Source: CAMPJM01 sp964440915 (GTDB lineage Bacteria > Bacteroidota > Bacteroidia > Cytophagales > Cyclobacteriaceae). From it: 14,638 bases of DNA. The notes under the pieces are model-generated. The model made no database searches and was not told the origin of the DNA. It worked only from the letters and a program-made list of their open reading frames with translations. The first letter of the stretch is position 1. The number at the start of each line of letters is the position of its first letter. The stretch lies in assembly GCA_964440915.1 (NCBI GenBank), contig CAYTTV010000073.1, forward strand, positions 1 through 14,638, written 5' to 3'. A program made the position numbers and the translations under genes. Below are positions 8,244 to 14,638 of the stretch, in pieces.

Positions 8244-8251
8244 CAAAAATA
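8244..8251 (-). promoter_or_regulatory. candidate -7 box upstream of rluB (distal)
   Basis: This is a second exact TAnnTTTG match on the minus strand (TATTTTTG), identical to the one at 8200-8207 and 44 bases further upstream. As with the other copy, no good -33 element is visible. It could be an alternative start for rluB or chance. Confidence 0.25.
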
Positions 8252-8329
8252 TAAACTTATCACCAATAAAAAATCACGCCTGCTGCTCGGCAAAAGCAAA
8301 GACAACGAAAAGCGTTAAAATTGGTATAA

Positions 8330-8896
8330 TCATTCAGGGCTTTCTTCTGCCCCTATGCTATTATCTTCTCCGGAAAATTCTTTTGGACTCGGCAGGTCCG
8401 CCATGCTGTTGATGCCAAAATACTCCATAAACTTCTCACTGGTACCGTATAGTGTGGGCCTGCCTATACTATCAGCCTTTCCTTTGATATCTACCAACTC
8501 CTTTTCCAGCAACTTCTGAATAGCATAGTCACAGTTTACCCCTCTGATTTGCTCTACTTGACCTTTTGTCACGGGCTGCTTGTAGGCAATGATAGACAAG
8601 GTTTCCAAGGCTGAAGTAGACAGCCTTTTCTTAGACTGCTGCTTGAGCAATATGCCAATACTGGCCTGATAGGCTGGTTTTGTTAAGAATTGATAACCAC
8701 CACCGAGGTGATATACCTGAAAAGAATAGTCCTCATTTTCATATTTTTGCATGAGGCGACGCACAGCATCTTCTATGTCCTCTATTGGAACATCCGCCTC
8801 AAACATTTCTGAAAGGCAGTTCTTTATTTCTTCCAACCCCAACGGCTTGGAGGAGCAGAATATCAATGCTTCAATATGATTTAATAAAAAGTCCAG
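8330..8896 (-). CDS. scpB: segregation and condensation protein B
   Basis: ScpB is the winged-helix partner of the SMC-ScpA condensin complex, which compacts and separates chromosomes. Recognisable blocks, numbered from the TTG at 8866, are IFCSSKPL near the start, YHLGGGYQFLTKP (52-64), LSTSALETLSIIAYKQPVTKGQVEQIRGVN (82-111) and the second winged helix with GRPTLYGTSEKFMEYFGI (134-151). No ATG or GTG start exists. The frame is open from CAA 8909-8911, after an in-frame TAG at 8912-8914, and the residues before the TTG read DFLLNHIEA, which fits the conserved ScpB opening HIEALIF. The CTG at 8894-8896 is therefore my preferred start (188 residues). The ATT at 8900-8902 or the TTG at 8866 (178 residues) are alternatives. 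It follows the dksA-like gene by five bases or fewer. scpA is not in the window. Confidence 0.88.
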   Translation of the reverse strand: MDFLLNHIEALIFCSSKPLGLEEIKNCLSEMFEADVPIEDIEDAVRRLMQKYENEDYSFQVYHLGGGYQFLTKPAYQASIGILLKQQSKKRLSTSALETLSIIAYKQPVTKGQVEQIRGVNCDYAIQKLLEKELVDIKGKADSIGRPTLYGTSEKFMEYFGINSMADLPSPKEFSGEDNSIGAEESPE

Positions 8897-8901
8897 GGCA
8901 A

Positions 8902-9285
8902 TTACCTTTTGCTAAGTTTAGCTTCAATTGAATGCATGGTATGAGGAACAGCCCTCAACCTTTCTTTTGGGATCAATTTACCGGTATCGACACAAACGCC
9001 ATATGTTCCATTTTTGATCCTGATCAAAGCATTTTCCAATTGCGAAATGAACTTTTGTTGACGAGCAGCAAGTTGACTCAAGCTCTCCTTTTCAGCCGTA
9101 TCAGCCCCATCTTCTAACACTTTAGTATTGCCTGAGGTAGTATCTGTACCGCTATCGTTCCTTCTGCTCAAAGTTTCTTTTATGTACGTAAGCTCTGTCT
9201 TGGCTTTTTCCAACTTTTCTGTAATCAGTGCTTCAAACTCTTTTAACTCCTCCTCAGAATATTTTTTTCTTTCCTCCTGACTCAT
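8902..9285 (-). CDS. DksA/TraR-family transcription factor lacking most zinc cysteines
   Basis: A 127-residue protein expected to bind the secondary channel of RNA polymerase, as DksA does with or without ppGpp. Residues about 8-90 form a charged helical coiled coil. Its tip carries EDGADTA (58-64), so Asp59 and Asp62 match the DxxDxA tip of DksA that reaches the polymerase active site. The C-terminal globule reads TYGVCVDTGKLIPKERLRAVP. Of the four zinc-binding Cys of E. coli DksA only Cys98 remains; the others align with Thr101, Ser119 and Ala122, so zinc binding is unlikely. This form is common in Bacteroidota as I recall it. The gene is the first of a probable dksA-like/scpB unit, with 179 bases before it and no exact TAnnTTTG box there. 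Confidence 0.88.
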   Translation of the reverse strand: MSQEERKKYSEEELKEFEALITEKLEKAKTELTYIKETLSRRNDSGTDTTSGNTKVLEDGADTAEKESLSQLAARQQKFISQLENALIRIKNGTYGVCVDTGKLIPKERLRAVPHTMHSIEAKLSKR

Positions 9286-9464
9286 GATATAATCTTTTAT
9301 TGTTTTTAAATTTTTAAATAGGTCATCTTTAACCTGACCACATCCTTAAAAAATTCCACTAAATTAACCCTTTCAAATTGAAAAGAAAAACTTAGGAAAA
9401 TTTAATTCACTGGCTGATCACCAAATGGGCTCCACGTTATCAGTAAGTTAGGAGACCATTCCCA

Positions 9465-11090
9465 TCATTCTCTATTCGCCAATTGTGACGCTTCATCAAA
9501 CAAAGTCATGGCCTTTTTAAGCACTTCGTTTTGCTCATTTAAAACAGGGTAGTACCCCTCATTGCCCCAAATGCTCCTTGCGATAAAGGCCTTCGTATAA
9601 TTTTTGATTAGCGGCTTGGAGCGTTCGAAGCCTTGTTCGTCAAACGCCTCGCCTGATCGCTCCGCCAACGACACTAATTCTTTCAGCATGGCTTCGGTCA
9701 CATCAAACCCATTCTTAAAACGCTCATAATCCATCTTTCCCAACCTTTCTTTATGCCTTTCAGCATAATTCAAAGCATATTCCCTTAAGGCATTACTCGT
9801 AAAAAGCTTATTGAGGTAAGTAGAGTTCTTAACGGTATCGAGAGGCACAAAATAGTCCGGCATTATGCCTCCACCTCCATATACGACCCGGCCCTTGGTA
9901 GTTTCATACTTCAAAGAATCGATGAACTTGATGCTGTCCGAATAGAAGAGCTCGCCATGTTCATAACGATGGAGGATATCTAATTCATAATCGCTCTCAC
10001 TACCATAGTTTTTCTGAATCGACCTCCCGCTTGGGGTATAGTACCGCGAAATCGTTAACCTCAATTCAGAACCATCCTTTAGATCGATGGGCATCTGCAC
10101 CAAACCTTTACCAAACGACCTTCTTCCAACGATAAGCCCACGGTCGTTGTCTTGAACCGCTCCAGATACAATTTCAGAGGCAGAGGCACTTCCTTCATCG
10201 ATCAATATAATGAGCGGACCCTCTTCAAAAGAGCCTTTCCTATAAGCACGGGCTTCAGAATCATAACGATTCTGCTTTCCTTTGGTATAGACTATCATGC
10301 TATTGCCCGGAATAAACTCGTCTGCCATGTTGATCGCCCTATCCATGTACCCACCAGGATTACCTTGCAGGTCCAGAATGAGCTTTTGCATACCCTTATC
10401 TTCCAGCTTCTGTAGCGCTTGCTTAAACTCCTCAAAAGTGTGGGCTGAAAACCGGCTTACCTTTATATAGCCAACTTCGTCATTTACCATATAGCTAACA
10501 TCGACTGAATATTGCGGTATACGGTCTCTGGTAACCTCAAAATCCAACAATTCGCCCTGCTTGCCCCGCTTAACACCTAACTTCACCATGCTCCCCTTTT
10601 TCCCTCTCAGCAGGGTAAACACATCCTTATTCGTTATGCCCTTCCCCGCAACAATGGAATCATTTACCATTACGATTTTGTCGCCGGCCTGAATCCCCAC
10701 CTTCTCCGAAGGGCCCCCACTAATGGGCGTCACCACATATATAGTATCTTTTACTATGTTGAATTCAACACCAATACCATCAAACTCTCCATCCAATTGC
10801 GACTTGGCCAAATTCGCTTCAGAAGCAGGAATGTACACCGAATGGGGGTCAAGATCAGAAAGCATTTTATTGATGGCCCCCTCTACCAGTTTTTCAGTAT
10901 CTACCTCATCCACATAGTCGCGCTCTATATAGGTAAGTATCTCCCTGAATTTATCCAACCCCTGCATTGTTTTCCCTTTGCTATTACCCGAATCAGATAC
11001 AGTAGCACCAGTAAGTATGCCAATGGCCAATGTTACTGCCAAAAGCATGGGGAGCAGGATATAAAATTTAGAATTTTTAGTTTCGTTCAC
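9465..11090 (-). CDS. C-terminal processing peptidase (S41 family)
   Basis: A 541-residue tail-cleaving protease acting in the periplasm. Residues about 10-28 form an N-terminal hydrophobic anchor or uncleaved signal. A helical segment with SDLDPHSVYIP (78-88) precedes the PDZ domain (about 90-175, GIGVEF and VGIQAGDKIV), which recognises substrate C-termini. The S41 core has LDLQGNPGGY (239-248), Ser303 in GSASASEI as nucleophile and Lys328 in GRRSFGKGLVQ as general base. The 25-residue Ser-Lys spacing matches the family. Residues beyond about 415 form a helical C-terminal extension, usual in Bacteroidota members. The start is GTG at 11088-11090; the next in-frame Met is inside the hydrophobic anchor, so GTG is preferred. 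It lies 135 bases downstream of the ABC exporter. Confidence 0.93.
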   Translation of the reverse strand: MNETKNSKFYILLPMLLAVTLAIGILTGATVSDSGNSKGKTMQGLDKFREILTYIERDYVDEVDTEKLVEGAINKMLSDLDPHSVYIPASEANLAKSQLDGEFDGIGVEFNIVKDTIYVVTPISGGPSEKVGIQAGDKIVMVNDSIVAGKGITNKDVFTLLRGKKGSMVKLGVKRGKQGELLDFEVTRDRIPQYSVDVSYMVNDEVGYIKVSRFSAHTFEEFKQALQKLEDKGMQKLILDLQGNPGGYMDRAINMADEFIPGNSMIVYTKGKQNRYDSEARAYRKGSFEEGPLIILIDEGSASASEIVSGAVQDNDRGLIVGRRSFGKGLVQMPIDLKDGSELRLTISRYYTPSGRSIQKNYGSESDYELDILHRYEHGELFYSDSIKFIDSLKYETTKGRVVYGGGGIMPDYFVPLDTVKNSTYLNKLFTSNALREYALNYAERHKERLGKMDYERFKNGFDVTEAMLKELVSLAERSGEAFDEQGFERSKPLIKNYTKAFIARSIWGNEGYYPVLNEQNEVLKKAMTLFDEASQLANRE

Positions 11091-11178
11091 GCAGCAATCG
11101 ATTTATAACACTTATATAAATTATTATAAGCCAGCTTTCACTATAATCTTTAGCAAAAACAGCAAAAATTAAATATTC

Positions 11179-11199
11179 GTTTATTTTTATAAAATAAAC
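11179..11199. repeat. short AT-rich perfect inverted repeat
   Basis: GTTTATTTT (11179-11187) and AAAATAAAC (11191-11199) form a perfect 9-bp stem with a 3-base loop between the ABC exporter stop codon and the protease start. The stem has only two G:C pairs in all, and no clean T-run follows on the minus strand. It could be a weak terminator, an operator, or a chance palindrome in AT-rich DNA. Confidence 0.35.
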
Positions 11200-11225
11200 A
11201 AATTTATGGGCATTAAAGCCTCATC

Positions 11226-12989
11226 TCAACGAGCTACTGCTTTGTATTGCATATTGTGCAATTGTGTATAGTAGCCGTTTATTTGCAAAAGTTCATCATG
11301 GTTGCCCTGCTCTTTTATCTCTCCCTTATCCAAAACAATGATCTTGTCAGCATTCTGAATGGTAGAAAGCCTATGGGCAATTACAATCGAGGTACGCCCT
11401 TTCATCATCCGTTCAATGGCATTTTGGATCATAGCCTCGGTTTCGGAATCGACCGATGAAGTGGCCTCGTCCAAGACAATGATTTTCGGATCATATACAA
11501 TTGCCCGCACAAATGAAATAAGCTGCCGCTGACCTACCGACAAGGTACTGCCACGTTCCATTACGTTATAATTCAAACCTCCAGGCAACCGTTCAATAAA
11601 TCGTTTCGCTCCCACCAGCGCAGCAGCATACATCACCTGCTCCCTGCTTATAGAAGGATTGCCCAATGTGATATTCTGTTCTATCGTATCCGAAAATAAA
11701 AATACGTCCTGCAAAACGACCCCTATGTTTCTCCTCAGTGTGTTCAGGTCAAATTCTTTTAGGTTCACGCCATCCACACATATCTCCCCTTTATTGATAT
11801 CATAAAACCGACTCAAAAGATTGATGACCGAAGACTTCCCAGCGCCTGTAGCCCCTACCAATGCGATGGTCTCGCCTTCCTTCACATCAAAAGAAATGTC
11901 TTTCAGCACATAATCCTCCTTATCATATGCAAACCAAACATTCTTAAACTGCACACTGCCCTTCATTTCTATGGGCTTGTATTGTCCTTCTGCCACAATG
12001 TGCTCTTGATTGTCGAGCAGTCTCAATATCCTATCAGAACTTACAATTCCCATCTGAAGTGTATTGTAGCGATCGGCAATCATCCGTATCGGCCTGAAAA
12101 ACATCTGGATGTACATGATAAATGCGATCAGCACGCCAAGCGTCAGTTCGTCTTCAATCACGTGACTGGCACCAAACCACACCACCAAACCAATACCTGC
12201 TGCCTGTATCACCTCAGCCACTGGAAAATATATGGAGTAATACAAAATGGACTTCATGTGCGCCTTCTTGTGCTCTTCGTTGATGGCCACAAACTTCTCA
12301 TGCTCTTCCTTCTCACTATTGAAGATCTGCACAATGCTCATGCCCGTGATATGCTCTTGCACAAAGGAGTTGAGATGAGCCACCGCATTGCGCACACTGT
12401 TGAAAGAAACTTTTATTTTTTCTTTAAAAACGTAGGTAGTGATCAACAAAAACGGAAGTGTGCACAATACCACTATCGTCAGCTTCACGTCAGTATAAAA
12501 CATCAGGGCAAGAATAAATATCAGCTGCAATAAATCCCCGATCATAGCGGCCAGGCCCTCGCTAAACACATCAGCAAGTGTCTCTATGTCAGATACGTTC
12601 CTTGTGACGAGACGGCCTATGGGCGTCCTGTCGAAGAACTTCAACCTTAATTTTAGCAAATGATCGTAGAGCGCCGTGCGGATATCTCGGATAATATACT
12701 GCCCCAACCACCCCGATAGATAGGTATGAAAATACATCACCACTGCCTGCAGCACCAGCACACCCACCAAAATCAAGATCATATTGATCAGACCTTGATA
12801 GTCGCCCGTGGCGATATTGTTGTCTACGGTAAGCTGTATCAGATAAGGCTGAATAGGTGCCAACACGGCCAAAGCAAAAGTCAGGAAAACAAGTAAGTAA
12901 AACCTCCCGATGTATGGCTTCACAAACCGGAAAATCTGCCTTAATACCTGAAAGTCAATTATATTGCCGCTTACTGTCTCTTTTTCCAC
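11226..12989 (-). CDS. ABC exporter half-transporter (MsbA/MdlB type)
   Basis: A 587-residue fused membrane and ATPase subunit, expected to work as a homodimer or heterodimer that exports lipid or another hydrophobic substrate. Residues about 17-310 form the six-helix type 1 exporter domain. The ATPase domain (about 345-580) has Walker A GATGAGKSS (379-387), Q-loop Gln427 in VVLQDVF, signature LSVGQ (483-487), Walker B IIVLDE (503-508) with catalytic Glu508, and H-loop His539 in IAHRLSTI. All ATPase motifs are intact, so one subunit could support hydrolysis as a homodimer. The start is GTG at 12987-12989; no ATG lies near it. It follows the truA stop codon by 16 bases on the same strand, so the two probably form an operon. 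Substrate assignment to lipid A or a drug is not possible from sequence. Confidence 0.93.
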   Translation of the reverse strand: MEKETVSGNIIDFQVLRQIFRFVKPYIGRFYLLVFLTFALAVLAPIQPYLIQLTVDNNIATGDYQGLINMILILVGVLVLQAVVMYFHTYLSGWLGQYIIRDIRTALYDHLLKLRLKFFDRTPIGRLVTRNVSDIETLADVFSEGLAAMIGDLLQLIFILALMFYTDVKLTIVVLCTLPFLLITTYVFKEKIKVSFNSVRNAVAHLNSFVQEHITGMSIVQIFNSEKEEHEKFVAINEEHKKAHMKSILYYSIYFPVAEVIQAAGIGLVVWFGASHVIEDELTLGVLIAFIMYIQMFFRPIRMIADRYNTLQMGIVSSDRILRLLDNQEHIVAEGQYKPIEMKGSVQFKNVWFAYDKEDYVLKDISFDVKEGETIALVGATGAGKSSVINLLSRFYDINKGEICVDGVNLKEFDLNTLRRNIGVVLQDVFLFSDTIEQNITLGNPSISREQVMYAAALVGAKRFIERLPGGLNYNVMERGSTLSVGQRQLISFVRAIVYDPKIIVLDEATSSVDSETEAMIQNAIERMMKGRTSIVIAHRLSTIQNADKIIVLDKGEIKEQGNHDELLQINGYYTQLHNMQYKAVAR

Positions 12990-13005
12990 CTATACCTCTG
13001 CCCTG

Positions 13006-13752
13006 TTAATGAATAAATATGTCATTAGGATATATCACCTCTGTCAAGAAAAGCCCTTGTGGCGGGGCAGCCCTACCCGCCTCTTTCCTATCCTTGCTTG
13101 CCATGATGGCCTCAAACCCTTCCAACGAAACATGCCCACGCCCTACCTCAAGCAAAGTACCCACCAGCGCCCTCACCATGCCCCTTAGAAATCTGTTAGC
13201 ACTTACGTAAAAAATCAGCATTTCGTTCTCCTCCACCCATTCTGCCAGATCAATGTCGCACAAGTAAGTAAACGTGTCCGTTTTCACCTTGCTAAAGCTT
13301 TGAAAATCCTCGTGCAGCAGCAATCTCGAAGCGGCCAAGTTCATTTTATCCACGTCCAAAGGTAGAAAAAAATGATAACATAAGTCCTTCAAAAATGGGT
13401 TCTTCCGGCGGCAAATCCTATAGGCATACTTCCTTTGCACTGCATCAAAGCGTGCATGCGCATCCGCCCGAACCTTCCTAATAGACCCTATGCTAATGTC
13501 GCCAGGCAGGAATGCGTTCAGCCTCCGCATAAGCTCTGCCTCCTCGATCGGCTGTTCCATGTCCACATGAAAAAATTGCTGCTCACAATGCACACCCGTG
13601 TCCGTACGCCCGCTTCCCGTAACTGTTATATCTTTCTGAAACATAGTCGACAAGGCATTTTCAACCACCTCCTGTATCGAAAGCGCATTACGCTGCCGCT
13701 GCCATCCATGATAAGCAGTGCCTTTATAGGAAATTTCAAAAAAATACCGCAA
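13006..13752 (-). CDS. truA: tRNA pseudouridine(38-40) synthase TruA
   Basis: A 248-residue enzyme that makes pseudouridine at positions 38-40 of the tRNA anticodon arm. The opening RYFFEISYKGTAYHGWQ matches the TruA amino terminus. GSGRTDTGVHC (46-56) holds the catalytic Asp52 (RTD). Later blocks include RKNPFLK and FLRGMVRALVGTLLEVGRG (182-200), also typical. The start is TTG at 13750-13752. It is well supported, because the family begins at this residue and AAGG (13758-13761) lies five bases upstream as a Shine-Dalgarno-like site. It is the first gene of a pair with the ABC exporter. No exact TAnnTTTG box is visible upstream on the minus strand. Confidence 0.94.
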   Translation of the reverse strand: MRYFFEISYKGTAYHGWQRQRNALSIQEVVENALSTMFQKDITVTGSGRTDTGVHCEQQFFHVDMEQPIEEAELMRRLNAFLPGDISIGSIRKVRADAHARFDAVQRKYAYRICRRKNPFLKDLCYHFFLPLDVDKMNLAASRLLLHEDFQSFSKVKTDTFTYLCDIDLAEWVEENEMLIFYVSANRFLRGMVRALVGTLLEVGRGHVSLEGFEAIMASKDRKEAGRAAPPQGLFLTEVIYPNDIFIH

Positions 13753-13826
13753 CCAGACCTTAGTTTTCGTTCAAAATTTAAAAAGCAAAAATGCAACACT
13801 TTAGCCTATTTTGCTATTGCAATAAT

Positions 13827-14027
13827 TTAAATTATGTATCCAGGTTCATTGAGCATGAAAACTATTTGGACGGCACACGGGCTGTCTCTTATACTCCGAC
13901 CAGCCACAAGCTTACTATTTGCATTTTCTCTATTATAGACATCGACACTCATCCTAGTCAAAATCCCTCCCATATCGGGGTATCCGTTCCATCCCTGCCG
14001 CTCCTGCGTACAACTAACCGTACTACT
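13827..14027 (-). other. stop-free block resembling a gene remnant
   Basis: On the minus strand 66 codons are open between TGA (14028-14030) and TAA (13827-13829). The peptide looks rather protein-like, with stretches such as GWNGYPDMGGILTRMSVDVY and SPCAVQIVFMLNEPGY, but there is no start codon near its beginning; the first Met is residue 19. I cannot assign a family. The plus strand is also open here, so chance is a real alternative. It could be a decayed gene, an element remnant or a repeated intergenic sequence. Confidence 0.25.
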
Positions 14028-14060
14028 TCAAGCCCAACAAAATCCAAAGTCCTTAGATTC

Positions 14061-14068
14061 TATTTTTG
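14061..14068 (+). promoter_or_regulatory. candidate -7 box for the DUF4293 gene
   Basis: TATTTTTG is an exact match to the Bacteroidota -7 consensus TAnnTTTG, 44 bases before the ATG at 14113, a plausible distance for a short leader. No clear TTTG -33 element is present at 19-21 bases upstream. Confidence 0.45.
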
Positions 14069-14112
14069 ATACAATTATATTAATTTGCAGCCCAATCGTA
14101 AATCTATAAGAC

Positions 14113-14610
14113 ATGATACAAAGAATCCAAACCATATTCCTTTTGATAGTAGTCGTTTGTATGGTTTCTGTAGTATTTTCTACCATCTGGGAAAAGGTGA
14201 GTACAGAAGAACAGCAAAAAGCAAGCTTAACAGCCTTAAGTCTGATCCACTACACGATAGATACCCAGTCAGAAGCTCCTGAATACACCGTCATTTCAGA
14301 AAAGTCTACCTACTTCATTGCCATTGCGGCTATTCTCTCTGCCCTAGTGGCACTGTACTCGATCACGCAATACAAAAATCGCATGACGCAGCTCAAGTTA
14401 GGTTTTTTGAACATATTGTTGATCGCTGCCACGTTAGGGACTTCCATCTATTATATGTACGAAGCGGAAAATCTCCTGGCTTTAGACATGCAAGGCACCT
14501 ACAAAATCGGCATCTTTCTTCCTGCTGTGGCCCTCTTGGCCAACTCAATGGCGAATAGGTTCATCAAAAGAGACGAGGACTTGGTACGTTCGGTCGATAG
14601 GATCCGGTAA
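14113..14610 (+). CDS. DUF4293 family membrane protein
   Basis: A 165-residue integral membrane protein of unknown function found in Bacteroidota. Hydrophobic segments lie at about 6-24, 67-86, 96-116 and 130-147, giving four predicted transmembrane helices. The start MIQRIQTIFLL and the tail ANRFIKRDEDLVRSVDRIR are the features I recognise from DUF4293 proteins, in which the RDExLVRSxDRLR-like end is strongly conserved. The polar loop between helices one and two (about 26-65) is the most variable part. No catalytic motif is visible. It is transcribed divergently from truA, with an exact -7 box 44 bases upstream. The last 28 bases of the window after its stop contain no recognisable feature. 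Confidence 0.85.
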   Translation: MIQRIQTIFLLIVVVCMVSVVFSTIWEKVSTEEQQKASLTALSLIHYTIDTQSEAPEYTVISEKSTYFIAIAAILSALVALYSITQYKNRMTQLKLGFLNILLIAATLGTSIYYMYEAENLLALDMQGTYKIGIFLPAVALLANSMANRFIKRDEDLVRSVDRIR

Positions 14611-14638
14611 ATAAGATGATGGAATCAAGACTTTAGAT

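Larger units (their letters stand above)
13753..14112. other. divergent intergenic region between truA and the DUF4293 gene
   Basis: This 360-base gap holds the promoters of both flanking genes plus an unexplained block. The outer parts (13762-13840 and 14030-14112) are AT-rich. The middle (about 13875-14030) is C-rich on the plus strand and looks unlike its surroundings. That middle block is open on both strands in one codon phase. A -7 box for the right-hand gene is listed separately. I see no tRNA or small-RNA hairpin. Confidence 0.5.

Noticed and set aside
8278..8291. GCC...GGC element downstream of scpB followed by T residues on the minus strand
   Set aside because: Only three clean base pairs can form; not a convincing hairpin.
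9321..9339. GGTCA/TGACC inverted repeat before the dksA-like gene
   Set aside because: Only five pairs with a nine-base loop and no U-run; weak as a terminator or operator.
11982..12533. 183-codon plus-strand open frame
   Set aside because: It lies entirely antisense within the well-supported ABC exporter gene, and its His- and Cys-rich composition is typical of a shadow frame.
13791..14069. 92-codon plus-strand open frame in the truA/DUF4293 gap
   Set aside because: No family resemblance and no ribosome-binding site; it overlaps the minus-strand block in the same codon phase, so at most one of the two is real.
1..14638. Defence island, CRISPR array, secretion cluster, phage or transposon genes
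   Set aside because: No repeat-spacer pattern, no transposase or integrase motif, and all clear genes are housekeeping or envelope families.

Overview
The window reads as chromosomal DNA of a Bacteroidota bacterium, most likely of the order Cytophagales. This rests on a lipoprotein with a Cys-Gly-Asp-Asp-Asp-Glu surface-export-like start, a DUF4293 membrane protein, a DksA/TraR protein that has lost most zinc cysteines, a periplasmic DPP-IV, several matches to the Bacteroidota -7 box TAnnTTTG, and mostly poor Shine-Dalgarno sequences. It contains no transposase, CRISPR array, tRNA, rRNA or phage gene. Nearly all of it is housekeeping and envelope genes, and I do not see a convincing new multi-gene system.

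Layout. At 1-120 a possible tail of a plus-strand gene runs into a perfect terminator hairpin. It is shared with the minus-strand pair thioredoxin (1138-1443) and surface lipoprotein (142-1077). A divergent intergenic region follows, then a plus-strand DPP-IV peptidase (1730-3949), an AT-rich gap, and a three-helix membrane protein with a cytosolic zinc ribbon (4273-5034) that ends at a strong terminator. From 5105 to 13752 every gene is on the minus strand. In transcription order these are truA and an MsbA-type ABC exporter, a C-terminal processing protease, a dksA-like gene with scpB, rluB, and an acyltransferase tightly coupled to a degenerate short-chain dehydrogenase. A 360-base gap holds an unexplained stop-free block, and a plus-strand DUF4293 gene (14113-14610) closes the window.

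Functional themes. RNA modification is represented by TruA and RluB, chromosome condensation by ScpB (its usual partner ScpA is not in the window), and transcription control by the DksA-like protein. Envelope and lipid work is represented by the ABC exporter, CTP protease, acyltransferase/SDR pair, lipoprotein and DPP-IV. The points most worth a second look are the SDR with Ser and Arg in place of the catalytic Tyr and Lys, the missing ATG/GTG start of scpB, the membrane zinc-ribbon protein, and the block at 13827-14027, which also carries a 13-base match to the Tn5/Nextera mosaic end.
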